Source: Oscillospiraceae bacterium
GTDB lineage: Bacteria > Bacillota > Clostridia > Oscillospirales > CAG-272
Length of the DNA stretch: 64,000 nucleotides
Assembly (NCBI GenBank): GCA_015064695.1
Contig: SVRS01000007.1
Location: forward strand, 1-64,000
Reading direction: 5' to 3'
Part shown: piece by piece, positions 38,864 through 48,410 of the stretch
Position numbering within the stretch: the first letter of the stretch is position 1
How the letters are laid out: each line of letters starts with the position of its first letter
Made by a program: the position numbers and the translations under genes
Notes under the pieces: generated by a model
What the model saw: the letters and a program-made list of their open reading frames with translations, nothing else
The model's database searches: none
Told to the model about the DNA's origin: nothing

Positions 38864-39058
38864 TTATTCATCAATTTTGACCATGTGAACGGCTGCCTCC
38901 AAGAGAAGATTGATGATCTCATTCCGGGAGCGGTTGGTTCTCGTCGAAATTTCGTCCAGTTGAGCAACCGTTTCGTCCTTCATGCGAACCGATACGATCT
39001 TGTATCCGTCCTCGCCGCGCAGTCCGTTTTTCTTTGTGATCTTGATCTCATGTTCCAT
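38864..39058 (-). CDS. Ribbon-helix-helix (CopG/Arc-like) regulator
   Basis: KIVSVRMKDETVAQLDEISTRTNRSRNEIINLLLEAAV. Confidence 0.75.
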   Translation of the reverse strand: MEHEIKITKKNGLRGEDGYKIVSVRMKDETVAQLDEISTRTNRSRNEIINLLLEAAVHMVKIDE

Positions 39059-39119
39059 GATGCGTCATTGCCTCCTTTGGGATTGGGTAAAATATGCCGG
39101 TTTCATTACTATTATAGTC

Positions 39120-39148
39120 TTGACAAAAGGAAAAATATATATTATAAT
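39120..39148 (+). promoter_or_regulatory. Consensus promoter for the 39216 gene
   Basis: TTGACA-17 nt-TATAAT. Confidence 0.8.
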
Positions 39149-39164
39149 AACAACCACATTAGAA

Positions 39165-39179
39165 ACTACAAATTGTAGT
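39165..39179. promoter_or_regulatory. Palindromic candidate operator
   Basis: ACTACAA-A-TTGTAGT immediately downstream of the promoter -10. Confidence 0.45.
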
Positions 39180-39215
39180 GACACGTTTCATGCAATGATA
39201 CCAAAGGAGGTTTTC

Positions 39216-40250
39216 ATGAAAAAGGTTCTGACTGTTTTGGGGGCGAGCGTACTGGTCCTCGGTTGTTTGACTGCCTGTAGGGGCGAAAGCGGTACGCCGA
39301 AGAACACCGACGTGCATACGGCTGAAGCTACGACTTCCCCTGTGACCGAGACGGCAGAGACCGAGGCCCCTGTCGGGTATTCCACCGTGGAGCAGATCAG
39401 CGAGGACGATTCCGTTATTCAAGTCGAGCAGGTTGGTTATCCCGAATTGGAGGGGATGGATATGAGCGGGTTGCCCGAGAGCTATGCGGCCATCCTGCGA
39501 GGGATTTGTGAGAATATCCGGACCTATCAGATTTTGTACCGCGTGGATGGTTGTACCGTGGCGGCGTACGTTTCTGTGCCGAATGATTACACCGAAAACA
39601 CCCGTCCGCTCATCATCTTCAATCGGGGCGGAAACGGGAACTTCGGTGCCTATTCCGCGGAGGAGATCGGCATGATGGCACAACTGACGGATTGCGTTGT
39701 CATTGCTTCCCAGTATCGAGAGACCAAGCCCGGTACAGGGACGGATGAGTTCGGCGGTGCGGATGTGGACGACGTTATGTTTTGGGTGGATCGTGTCAAG
39801 GATATGGGCTTTGTGGATCACCAAAAAGTGTATATGGTGGGAGGGTCCCGCGGTGGTATGCAGACCTGCCTTGCGCTCCGCGCCGACAAAGACCGGGTGA
39901 TCCGCGCGGCGGTCTGCGTATCGGGCATATACGACCTGTTTGCAACCTACGAGCAACGCGCGGATATGCGGGATATGTTGAATTACCGCGTGGGCGGTAC
40001 GCCGACCTCGGCTCCCGAGAAGTACGAGGCTCGCAGCCCGATCCGCTTTGTCGATGAAATTGAGGTGCCTCTCCTGATGATTCACAGCACGGGGGACGAG
40101 AAGGTGGCCTACAGTCAAGCGGCCGACTTTGCTGAGGCTATGCAGACTGCGGGAAAGTCCTACGAACTGATCACAAGAGAAACCGCCAGCCACGGCTTTG
40201 AGACTCCCTATGAATGGACGACGATCATGGAGTGGCTTTTCAAGCAATAA
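39216..40250 (+). CDS. Lipoprotein alpha/beta hydrolase (prolyl oligopeptidase-like)
   Basis: Lipobox VLGCLTAC; VYMVGGSRGGMQTCLAL (GxSxG); C-terminal His region TASHGFETPYEW. Confidence 0.8.
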   Translation: MKKVLTVLGASVLVLGCLTACRGESGTPKNTDVHTAEATTSPVTETAETEAPVGYSTVEQISEDDSVIQVEQVGYPELEGMDMSGLPESYAAILRGICENIRTYQILYRVDGCTVAAYVSVPNDYTENTRPLIIFNRGGNGNFGAYSAEEIGMMAQLTDCVVIASQYRETKPGTGTDEFGGADVDDVMFWVDRVKDMGFVDHQKVYMVGGSRGGMQTCLALRADKDRVIRAAVCVSGIYDLFATYEQRADMRDMLNYRVGGTPTSAPEKYEARSPIRFVDEIEVPLLMIHSTGDEKVAYSQAADFAEAMQTAGKSYELITRETASHGFETPYEWTTIMEWLFKQ

Positions 40251-40254
40251 AAGA

Positions 40255-40293
40255 ACCGCGTGCCCGAGAGGTCTCCCTCCCGCGGCACGCGGT
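40255..40293. terminator. Hairpin between convergent genes
   Basis: ACCGCGTGCC...GGCACGCGGT followed by T-rich sequence. Confidence 0.6.
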
Positions 40294-40343
40294 ATTCCTT
40301 TTCAGAGCAATGTCCCGGGGCCTTTTACGAGCCACGGGGCCTC

Positions 40344-41168
40344 TTATGGCATATAGGGACTGCCGTTGTAGGTGTAATCCTCGGGCATGATGTAGGGGGT
40401 GATGAACTTGATGGTAAATTCAACGCCCCACTGGCCGCGGATACCCATCCAGTGGGCGGAATGGGGCTCGATGGAGAGCATGCCGTTGTAGTGGCTGTTA
40501 TAGAGAATCGTCATGACGGCGCCCCAGTTGATCTGATCCAGGCCTGCGGGGGGATCGTCGTAGTGATGGCCGTCCACGTACAGAGAGCCCTTGATATGGA
40601 AATGATTGATGCGGCTCCCCCACGCGACCATCTCATGAAGATAATCGCCGCCACGGCCGAGGCAGTGGGAGGTGTCGTACTTCAGACCCAGCTCGGGCAG
40701 TGCACCGAGGATGGGCTCCCATTCCTTTTCGGTTACCACGAAATTCTCCCAGGAGCAGTTATAGACCGAGATCTTGACGTTTTTGCCCTTGGCGTATTCG
40801 ATCAGGGTGCCGAAATAGCGGATGGCGATGTCGCAGTTTTCCTCAAACGTTTTGCCTTCGGTCCAGTTGCACCCCGTGTTGAAAACGGGGCAGCCCAGGG
40901 CGGAGGCGGCGTCGATGAGATTCTTGTCGTGCCGGAGAGCCGAGGGGATCACTTCGCCCCTCTCGTCGATGCGCTTCTGTCCCCAGCGGCCGATGGAGCC
41001 GACCGCGACGTCGTATTTTTCACCCAGCGCCCGGATCTCGTCCACGTGTCCAGCCACTTCCATGCTGTCGTAGTTGTGGTTGCAACAGAATTCCACCGCG
41101 TGCAGACCGAGCTCGGCCACGTACTTGAAGGAGGCCTCATCCCAGCCGTTGATAATACCAAGTTTCAT
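40344..41168 (-). CDS. Sugar phosphate isomerase/epimerase (AP-endonuclease-2 TIM barrel)
   Basis: MKLGIINGWDEASFKYVAELGLHAVEFCCNHN; KYDTSHCLGRGGDYLHEMVAWGSRINHFHIKGS. Confidence 0.85.
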   Translation of the reverse strand: MKLGIINGWDEASFKYVAELGLHAVEFCCNHNYDSMEVAGHVDEIRALGEKYDVAVGSIGRWGQKRIDERGEVIPSALRHDKNLIDAASALGCPVFNTGCNWTEGKTFEENCDIAIRYFGTLIEYAKGKNVKISVYNCSWENFVVTEKEWEPILGALPELGLKYDTSHCLGRGGDYLHEMVAWGSRINHFHIKGSLYVDGHHYDDPPAGLDQINWGAVMTILYNSHYNGMLSIEPHSAHWMGIRGQWGVEFTIKFITPYIMPEDYTYNGSPYMP

Positions 41169-41214
41169 ATTGTACTCCTTTGCAGATTTTTCTTGGAGAA
41201 TGGTCATGTTGCGA

Positions 41215-42045
41215 TTATTTCTTAAACCGTCTCCCCGTCTCCTCCAGGTACAGCCGCAGCATCAGAGGCCAGTCGGTCTGGATGAGGTCGAAGCCACGGT
41301 CGGCCAGCCAGCCCCAGCCGTTCTCGGGGTCACCGGCGGCTGAAATGTCGTCATTGTGGCCGGCCACCAGCTGAGTGCGGTGGTCGTAGATGATGGAGTT
41401 GGCCCAGACCAGCTTGCCGTCGCGGTGGAGCTTGTCGATGTAGGCGGGAGTACCCACCTCGTCGTCCTCGCGCTCAAACAGCACCTCAGCGCCCACATAG
41501 TTGATGCGGCGGCGGAGAAGCTCGTCGTGTAGCCCGTTGTCCTGACGGATTACGGGCAGGTAAGCGATCTCGGGGAAGACCTCCTCCATGAGGTCGAACA
41601 TCTTCTCGTCGGGGGAGGTCTTGACGATGATCTGGTCGGCCATGTTAAAGCGGCGGATCATGTCGCAGATCTCCCGGGGATAGAGCCAAAACTTATCAAT
41701 GTTGATGTAGCACTTGTTCTTGCAAAGCTCGAAAATGTCCTCCAGCTTGGCGATGCCGAACTGGGTGGGGGTGCGGTCACAGTTGACGTAGCGGAGCTGT
41801 GCAATCTCCTCGTCGGTCATGTCGGGGATGAAGCAGTCCTTGTTCAGGTGGCTTCGCTCCATGTAGGGATGGAAGCTATACAGCGTCCCGACCTTACCCA
41901 TGTTGGCGTCCACCTCGATCATGTCAGCTCCCTGGGCCAGCGCGACCTGATAGGCGGCTATGGTGTTGCAGGGGATGTTTCCTGCGGCGGACCCGCGGTG
42001 GGCGACGATGAGCAGCCTTTCCTTGGCAGAATCGAAAATGTTCAT
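41215..42045 (-). CDS. Glycerophosphodiester phosphodiesterase family protein
   Basis: LLIVAHRGSAAGNIPCNTIAAYQVALAQGADMIEVDANM; C-terminal IQTDWPLMLRLYL. Confidence 0.88.
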   Translation of the reverse strand: MNIFDSAKERLLIVAHRGSAAGNIPCNTIAAYQVALAQGADMIEVDANMGKVGTLYSFHPYMERSHLNKDCFIPDMTDEEIAQLRYVNCDRTPTQFGIAKLEDIFELCKNKCYINIDKFWLYPREICDMIRRFNMADQIIVKTSPDEKMFDLMEEVFPEIAYLPVIRQDNGLHDELLRRRINYVGAEVLFEREDDEVGTPAYIDKLHRDGKLVWANSIIYDHRTQLVAGHNDDISAAGDPENGWGWLADRGFDLIQTDWPLMLRLYLEETGRRFKK

Positions 42046-42077
42046 ATCCTTCTCCTTTTGGGATTTGTATGGAGAGC

Positions 42078-42136
42078 GCTTAAGGAACCTTTTTGAAAAA
42101 AGTTCCTTAAGAAATCCTCCAAAAACTTTTAAACAG
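42078..42136 (-). repeat. Intergenic palindromic repeat, family R copy 3
   Basis: Minus strand GTTTAAAAGTTTTTGGAGGATTTCTTAAGGAACTTTTTTCAAAAAGGTTCCTTAAGC. Confidence 0.6.
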
Positions 42137-42177
42137 GATTAAGGTTTTGGGGAGTTTTTTGCTCTCCCGCTCTCTTT

Positions 42178-43029
42178 TTAATCCGCCTCGGTGGCGGCGA
42201 AGATCTCGTCCTTGACCCACTTCTGGAGGACTTCGACGATCTCGGGGGCCTGCTTGCCTACGGGCTTGCCGTCGATCTCTACGCAACGCAATCCGGGGGC
42301 GGAGGAGGAGGAGATGAGGACCTCCTTGGCGTTCATCATCTCATCCACGGTGAAGGGAGTCTCGTTGACGGGCACACCCAGCTCGCGGCAGGCGGTCAGC
42401 AGGTGAGCGCGGGCGATGCCGGGGAGAATGAGATTGTCCAGGGGCGCGGTCTGGAACTCGCCCTTTTGGTTGATAATGTGGACGTTGGAGTGGGAGCATT
42501 CGGTCACGCGGTCGGGCTTGCGGTACAGAATGGTCTCGTAAACCCCTGCGCGTGCGGCCTCCTGACTGTACATGACGGCGGGGAGGAGGTTCAGGGTCTT
42601 GATGTGGCACTGGTGGAATCGGATGTCCTCGCGGGTGATGGCCTTCACCTCCATGCCGATATCCTTGATGGGCATGGGCTTGAGGACTACCCAGAAATTA
42701 CCTACCATGTCCTCGGGGTAGGTATGGTTGCGGGGTTGAGTGCCGCGGGTGATCTGGAAATATACCTGCTGCTCGGGGGTGTCCACCTTGGCCACAAGGT
42801 CGCGGATAAGAGCGGCCAGCTCGGCCTTTTCGTGGGGGATTTTGATGTCCACCATGGCCGCGCTGCGGTAGAAGCGGTCAATGTGCTCCTCCAGCGCGAA
42901 AACCTTGTGATTGCGGGTGAAGGTGGCTTCATACACACCGTCACCGAAAAAATGAACGCGGTCGTTGAAGGGAACCGTCAATTCGTCGAGGGCTCCGATC
43001 TTTCCATTGTAGTAGCCTAAATTCTGCAT
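42178..43029 (-). CDS. Class IV aminotransferase (D-amino-acid aminotransferase type)
   Basis: VHFFGDGVYEATFTRNHKVFALEEHIDRFYRSA, IKTLNLLPAVMYSQEAARAG, VTECSHSNVHII. Confidence 0.9.
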   Translation of the reverse strand: MQNLGYYNGKIGALDELTVPFNDRVHFFGDGVYEATFTRNHKVFALEEHIDRFYRSAAMVDIKIPHEKAELAALIRDLVAKVDTPEQQVYFQITRGTQPRNHTYPEDMVGNFWVVLKPMPIKDIGMEVKAITREDIRFHQCHIKTLNLLPAVMYSQEAARAGVYETILYRKPDRVTECSHSNVHIINQKGEFQTAPLDNLILPGIARAHLLTACRELGVPVNETPFTVDEMMNAKEVLISSSSAPGLRCVEIDGKPVGKQAPEIVEVLQKWVKDEIFAATEAD

Positions 43030-43170
43030 GATACGTATGCCTTTCTGAAAAATGATTGTTTTGAGGGAATCTCGAATGATTTTTTTATTTGAATCTATGG
43101 ATTTTTCTGCTTGGCTGTTTCGCGGGCGTTGCGCAAGGAGCTTTCTCGCGGTCAGCCCGGCGCAGAGTGA

Positions 43171-43671
43171 TCAGAGCTTCTTTTTGCGGAATACCAGAAG
43201 CTTGCTCAGCACGTAGTTGGCAATAATGACCAATACGGCAGCAATCAGCTTTGCCACGATACCGGGGGTCAGAGCAATGCCCAAAATTACGGGGGGATCT
43301 GTAATCAAAAGTGCCAAAAGGAGAGTACATCCATAGGTTACGGCAATATCCAGCAAAAGAGATGCGACACGAGAGCCGGCGAATAGAACCAGCTGGCGGG
43401 GAAGGGTTCCCTTTGAGCGGTCTGCATCGGTAAAGACCCATTTACGGTTGGTGAAGAAAGCGAATAGGACGGCGGCGACCCATTGGATGATCTGGGCGGC
43501 CATGTAGACCGTGATGTAGGTTCCGGAGGTTTCGTTTTCCATAGGGAGATGCAAAAGCTTCTCGGCACCCGTCATGATGAGAAAGTAGGTACCGAAGCCG
43601 ACTACGGTGGTCAGCACCCCGAAAATGAGGTACATGATGATCTCCCGGTATTTTTTCAGTAATTCCTTCAT
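43171..43671 (-). CDS. GtrA family membrane protein
   Basis: IIMYLIFGVLTTVVGFGTYFLI, ALLFAFFTNRKWVF-like motif, four TM. Confidence 0.85.
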   Translation of the reverse strand: MKELLKKYREIIMYLIFGVLTTVVGFGTYFLIMTGAEKLLHLPMENETSGTYITVYMAAQIIQWVAAVLFAFFTNRKWVFTDADRSKGTLPRQLVLFAGSRVASLLLDIAVTYGCTLLLALLITDPPVILGIALTPGIVAKLIAAVLVIIANYVLSKLLVFRKKKL

Positions 43672-43739
43672 AGGTTCAGGATCCTTTTCTGACAACGATG
43701 CGGGCGGGCAGATACGCCCTCCGCCCGCATGCGTGGTAT

Positions 43740-45221
43740 TTATTCGCCAATCTTGTACGTAGTGCCCTGAGGGGTGTCGATCAGCGTGACGCCCTTGGCG
43801 GCCAGCTCGTTACGGATGCGGTCGGCCTCGGCAAAGTTCTTGGCCTTTTTGGCGGCCTTGCGGGCCTCGATGGCGGCCAGGATCTCAGCCACGAAGGGAT
43901 CGGCGGCGGCAGCGGCGGCCTCTGCCTCAGCGGCGGCACGCTTGGCGGCCTCGGCGGCGGCTTTTTCAGCGGCCTGCTTTTCGCGGAGAGCGGCGGCGCG
44001 GTCCAAAATGCCGATCGACAGAACCGTGTCGAAATCAGCCAGCACAAAGAGCTTGGTGGCATCGTTTACCTTGGCCTTCAGCACGTCGTAGATAGCGGTG
44101 ACGGCCAGAGAGGTATTGAGGTCGTTGTCCAGCGCCTTGATAAAGCTCTCCTTGAGGGTAGCCACGGCGGCTTCGTCCACAGCCTCGCCGCTATCGGGGT
44201 TCAGAGCGGCTACGCGGGCAACCAGCTTGTTGTAGGCCACGGCGGCGTTGTCCATGTTCTCCCAGGAGAAAACCAGGGACTTGCGGTAGTGGGACTGGAG
44301 GCAGAAGAAGCGGTACACCATGGGATCGTAGCCCTTCTCCTCCAGGAGGGAAACGGTCAGGAATTCGCCCTTGGACTTGGACATCTTACCGCCGGTGGTG
44401 TTGAGGTGGAGGACGTGTACCCAGTATTTGCACCAAGGATGGCCGATATACGCCTCGGACTGGGCGATTTCATTGGTGTGGTGGGGAAACGCATTGTCGA
44501 TACCGCCGCAGTGGATGTCCAGGTATTCACCCAGATACTTCATGGAGATACCCGAGCATTCAATGTGCCAACCGGGATAGCCCACGCCCCAGGGAGAGGG
44601 CCACTTGAGCTCCTGGTCGTCAAACTTGGACTTGGTGAACCACAAAACGAAGTCGGCCTTGTTGCGCTTGTTGTCGTCGGCCTCCACGCCCTCGCGGACG
44701 CCTACGTCCAGATCCTCCTCCTTGAAGTCGTTGAAGATGTAATACTTCTCCAGCTTGGCGGTGTCGAAGTAGATGTTGCCGCCCGCCTCGTAGGCGTAGC
44801 CCTTCTCGATCAGGGTCTCGATGAGGTGAATGTACTCGTCGATGCAACCCGTAGCGGGCTGAACTACGTCGGGGGTCTTGATGTTGAGCTTCTCGCAGTC
44901 GGCAAAGAAGGCGTCGGTGTAGAACTTGGCGATCTCCATGACCGTCTTTTTCTCGCGGCGGGCGCCCTTGAGCATCTTGTCCTCGCCCTCGTCGGCATCG
45001 GAGGACAGGTGGCCCACGTCGGTGATGTTCATGACACGGGTGACGTCGTAGCCGGCGTAGCGGAGGTACTTCTCCAGCACGTCCTCCATCATGTAGGTGC
45101 GGAGGTTGCCGATGTGTGCGAAGTGGTAGACCGTGGGGCCGCAGGTGTACATACTCACCTTGCCGGGCACGTGGGGGATGAATTCTTCCTTCTTGTGGGT
45201 TGCAGAGTTGTAAAGTTGCAT
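43740..45221 (-). CDS. cysS: Cysteinyl-tRNA synthetase
   Basis: VSMYTCGPTVYHFAHIGNLRTYMMEDVLEKYLRYAGYDV, GWHIECSGIS, KMSKSKGEF. Confidence 0.97.
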   Translation of the reverse strand: MQLYNSATHKKEEFIPHVPGKVSMYTCGPTVYHFAHIGNLRTYMMEDVLEKYLRYAGYDVTRVMNITDVGHLSSDADEGEDKMLKGARREKKTVMEIAKFYTDAFFADCEKLNIKTPDVVQPATGCIDEYIHLIETLIEKGYAYEAGGNIYFDTAKLEKYYIFNDFKEEDLDVGVREGVEADDNKRNKADFVLWFTKSKFDDQELKWPSPWGVGYPGWHIECSGISMKYLGEYLDIHCGGIDNAFPHHTNEIAQSEAYIGHPWCKYWVHVLHLNTTGGKMSKSKGEFLTVSLLEEKGYDPMVYRFFCLQSHYRKSLVFSWENMDNAAVAYNKLVARVAALNPDSGEAVDEAAVATLKESFIKALDNDLNTSLAVTAIYDVLKAKVNDATKLFVLADFDTVLSIGILDRAAALREKQAAEKAAAEAAKRAAAEAEAAAAAADPFVAEILAAIEARKAAKKAKNFAEADRIRNELAAKGVTLIDTPQGTTYKIGE

Positions 45222-45297
45222 ATCGTTTGCCTTTCTATGGGGTTATACCCGTACTATATCTTTATATTTTCTTTGCTTGCAAATTGCTATAGCCAAT

Positions 45298-45984
45298 TTA
45301 AGAATTTTCTTGGATACGATCGCTTACGATCTTGCCGTCCTCCATTTCAATGATCCGATCCGCCCTGCGAGCGATGGTAATATCGTGTGTGACCATAATA
45401 ATGGTCTGGCTGAGCTCACGATTCGCTTTTGACAAAAGATCCATAATATCCGCAGAATTTTTGCTATCCAGATTGCCCGTAGGCTCATCAGCCAGGAGAA
45501 TAGCCGGCTTGGTGATACACGCCCGTGCAATAGCGACCCGCTGCTGCTGACCGCCCGACAGTTGGTTGGGATAGTGGAATTCCTTGTCCGCGATACCGAG
45601 CAGGGACAGAATATGAGCCAGTTCTCGCTCGTCTACCTTCCGTCCGTCCAGCTCCAAGGGCAATAGGATATTGGATCGGACGTTCAGCATGGGCAGGAGG
45701 TTGTAAAACTGATAGATCAAGGCCACTTGTCGGCGCCGGAAGGCGGCCAGGTCCTTTTGCGAGAGGGCGTAGATATCTGTGCCATCAAGGATCACCCGCC
45801 CGCTTGTGGGGGTATCCACACCGCCCAGCAGGTGGAGCAGAGTGGATTTTCCCGAGCCGCTGGTGCCGATGACGGCGACGAACTGTCCCTTTTCTACCGA
45901 GAATGAAACACCGTCCAAAGCATGGGTTTCGTTGTCATACACGGTATAATACTTTTTTAGATCTTCAACAGATACAATGCTCAT
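45298..45984 (-). CDS. ABC transporter ATP-binding protein (LolD/MacB type)
   Basis: VIGTSGSGKSTLLHLLGGVDTPTSG, LSGGQQQRVAIARA, ILLADEPTGNLD. Confidence 0.95.
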   Translation of the reverse strand: MSIVSVEDLKKYYTVYDNETHALDGVSFSVEKGQFVAVIGTSGSGKSTLLHLLGGVDTPTSGRVILDGTDIYALSQKDLAAFRRRQVALIYQFYNLLPMLNVRSNILLPLELDGRKVDERELAHILSLLGIADKEFHYPNQLSGGQQQRVAIARACITKPAILLADEPTGNLDSKNSADIMDLLSKANRELSQTIIMVTHDITIARRADRIIEMEDGKIVSDRIQENS

Positions 45985-45994
45985 GACAACCCCC

Positions 45995-47281
45995 TCAATA
46001 ATTTCGTTTCAGCTCGGCGATGATGTTGATTCGTTTGACGCTGACGGTCATAAAGAGCGAGAGAGCCAGCATGATGACGAGGATAATCCCCAGCGCAATT
46101 CCCATTTCCAGCCAGGGATAGACGAAATGGTAGTCGTCTATCAACCGCAAAGCCGCAAACAGAATGCCGTCCACGATCAGCGAGCCCGCCAAGAGATAGA
46201 AGAACATATAGATGCCGTAATAAATGCCCTCTACGGCGACCATCCGCGCCATCTCTCCCGTATCCATGCCCATGGAGCGGAACATGGCAAATTCGCTCTT
46301 GCGCCGATTGAAATGAACGTAGAACAGGGCGCAGGCGCCCGTAAAGGTGGCGGCAAAAAGGGTGCCTATGAAGATATAGAAGAAATTAAACAGAAAAACG
46401 AAGGCAGTATCCTGCTCGTTGTTCTGAAGCAGATACACCCGAAACAGCGCGAACAGGATGAACATGAGCGCGGATATGGACATGGAACGGGCGATCAGCT
46501 TGAATTTCACACGATGATTGTTGAAATTCGCCGCGGCCAAGCGTCCCGCGATTCCGAAGTGGCGTTCTATAAAGCGGTCAAGCGGCGTTTCTCGGAGGGA
46601 CACATTGATGGCGTCCGTGCCCTTGGCAATTTCTATGGATGAGCGCTTTCGCGCCTGCCAAATGGGCTTACAGGCCGCCAGCAGAATGGCCACCAAGGCA
46701 AGGAGAGCGGTGAGCGCCAGGTATCCGGCGCGACGGTTCGTAACCGTATCCACGTAGTGGGGCATACCGAATGCGGCATAGGTCGTGCGATTCAAATAGG
46801 AAAGCATGGGGACGGAGGCGAGAACGCCTGCCGCCAATCCAAGAGGAATGGCGATGACAGACAAGGTCAGCGCATCGGTGATCAACAGGATGGAGGTTTG
46901 TTCCTTGGATGCGCCAAGGGTAGAGAGAACCGACAGGGTTTTGGTTTTCTCGCCTGCGCCTGCGGTTAGCACCGAGGAGATGGACGAGACCGCCGCCAGG
47001 ACGGCTAAAGCCATCAGAAGCGAGACGATCACCAGCATCATGGTGTAGGAGTCATCCCCGTCCTTGATTTGGGCAATATCCGCGGCGGTGGGGATGGAAT
47101 CCAAGGGGGTTCCCATATCAAAGAAGGTCATATTCAGCATAAGATCCAGCAAAGCTACGCTGAATACGGCTGTAACAACGATCAGGATCACCGCAAGAAA
47201 AATTCCAACGAGAGAAAACAGTGTACTGCGTTTGCGATACCGCAGGGAGGCAAGGGATACGCGAATAATTGGTTTTACCAT
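45995..47281 (-). CDS. FtsX-like ABC transporter permease
   Basis: N-terminal KPIIRVSLASLRYRKRSTLFSLVGIFLAVILIV; four TM; adjacent ATPase. Confidence 0.88.
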   Translation of the reverse strand: MVKPIIRVSLASLRYRKRSTLFSLVGIFLAVILIVVTAVFSVALLDLMLNMTFFDMGTPLDSIPTAADIAQIKDGDDSYTMMLVIVSLLMALAVLAAVSSISSVLTAGAGEKTKTLSVLSTLGASKEQTSILLITDALTLSVIAIPLGLAAGVLASVPMLSYLNRTTYAAFGMPHYVDTVTNRRAGYLALTALLALVAILLAACKPIWQARKRSSIEIAKGTDAINVSLRETPLDRFIERHFGIAGRLAAANFNNHRVKFKLIARSMSISALMFILFALFRVYLLQNNEQDTAFVFLFNFFYIFIGTLFAATFTGACALFYVHFNRRKSEFAMFRSMGMDTGEMARMVAVEGIYYGIYMFFYLLAGSLIVDGILFAALRLIDDYHFVYPWLEMGIALGIILVIMLALSLFMTVSVKRINIIAELKRNY

Positions 47282-47295
47282 GATACGGGTTCTCC

Positions 47296-48210
47296 TTACA
47301 TCAGGTTTGCCAATTTCCTCGCGGCGTGAATGGTTTTGGAGGCGTGGCTCATACGAAGGGACCTGTCAGCGGGGAGGTCAGAGGTCTTGAGCTCCATGTC
47401 CAGACACCGTCCGGGAATCGCCGGAAACTCGCAGAGGCGAAGACCCTCGGCGGCGTCCTCCCAATCCACAGCGGCTGAGCCGCCCTGGAAGGGGATGAGA
47501 TGGCTGTCCGTGACACCGTCGTTGTCGTGGATATGGAGCACGCGGACCCGCCCGCGAAGCTTTTCCAGCTCGACGGATTGGCAGAGCCCCGTCAGATTGG
47601 CGTGACCGAAATCCCAGCAGAGATCGGCGTCCAAGCAGTTGGCCAGCTCCAGAATATCCTCGGCACGGCTGCCAAAGACCGCCTCGGAGGGATGGCTTGC
47701 GTAGGGCTTTCCCGTCATGTTTTCGATGCAGAGCCTCACTCCAAACCGCCCGGCCAGCTCCCGAAGGGGGGAGAGGAACGCGAGGTTTTCGGAGATCCAG
47801 GCGTTTCGATTTCGCCGGCTTTCGTGTCGTACGATGGGATGGATCACTGCGTCGGGAATCTTCAGCATGGCGGCGGCGCGGATGCCCGATGCAATCTCCC
47901 GTGAAAAACGCGACATGGCGATACGGTCATTCGGATTGGGCATATAGAAGGGGAGGTGACAGAGCGGCAGGGAAAGTCCTCTGGCGGCGGCGCGGTTGCC
48001 GAATCCGTAGAGTACCGATCGAAGCACGTCGTCTCCGTCCGGCTCCAGTTGATCCAAGGACAGGTCTGCCCCGTCAAATCCCGCGTCCGCGAGAAAATCT
48101 GCGGCGGCGGCCAGGGAATACTTGCTTCCGTCGGCGGTATAGGCGTGGTAGCGGGTGGGAACCGTGAGAAGCATATGCGCTCCGCTTCCCGTGGAGATCC
48201 CGTGGGCCAT
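47296..48210 (-). CDS. Sugar phosphate isomerase/epimerase-like TIM barrel
   Basis: FLADAGFDGADLSLDQLE, GVRLCIENMTGKPY, DLCWDFGHANLTG, VRVLHIHDNDGVTDSHLIPFQG. Confidence 0.82.
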   Translation of the reverse strand: MAHGISTGSGAHMLLTVPTRYHAYTADGSKYSLAAAADFLADAGFDGADLSLDQLEPDGDDVLRSVLYGFGNRAAARGLSLPLCHLPFYMPNPNDRIAMSRFSREIASGIRAAAMLKIPDAVIHPIVRHESRRNRNAWISENLAFLSPLRELAGRFGVRLCIENMTGKPYASHPSEAVFGSRAEDILELANCLDADLCWDFGHANLTGLCQSVELEKLRGRVRVLHIHDNDGVTDSHLIPFQGGSAAVDWEDAAEGLRLCEFPAIPGRCLDMELKTSDLPADRSLRMSHASKTIHAARKLANLM

Positions 48211-48252
48211 GGTGTCATCCTCCTTTCGAATGTACTGAAACACATCTAATAT

Positions 48253-48281
48253 ATTATAACACGAAAGCACGCGTTTGTCAA
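48253..48281 (-). promoter_or_regulatory. Promoter for 47296..48210
   Basis: TTGACA-17 nt-TATAAT on minus strand. Confidence 0.8.
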
Positions 48282-48410
48282 ATGGTTTTGACTTGGTCTC
48301 GCAATTTTTCCAAAAAAAATCGCAATAAATTTTGGAATACCGAGGCACACTATGAAAAGAAGCGGCGTCCTTGGGGCGCGCTTCAAAAAACGAAAGGAAT
48401 ATTCCGAATT

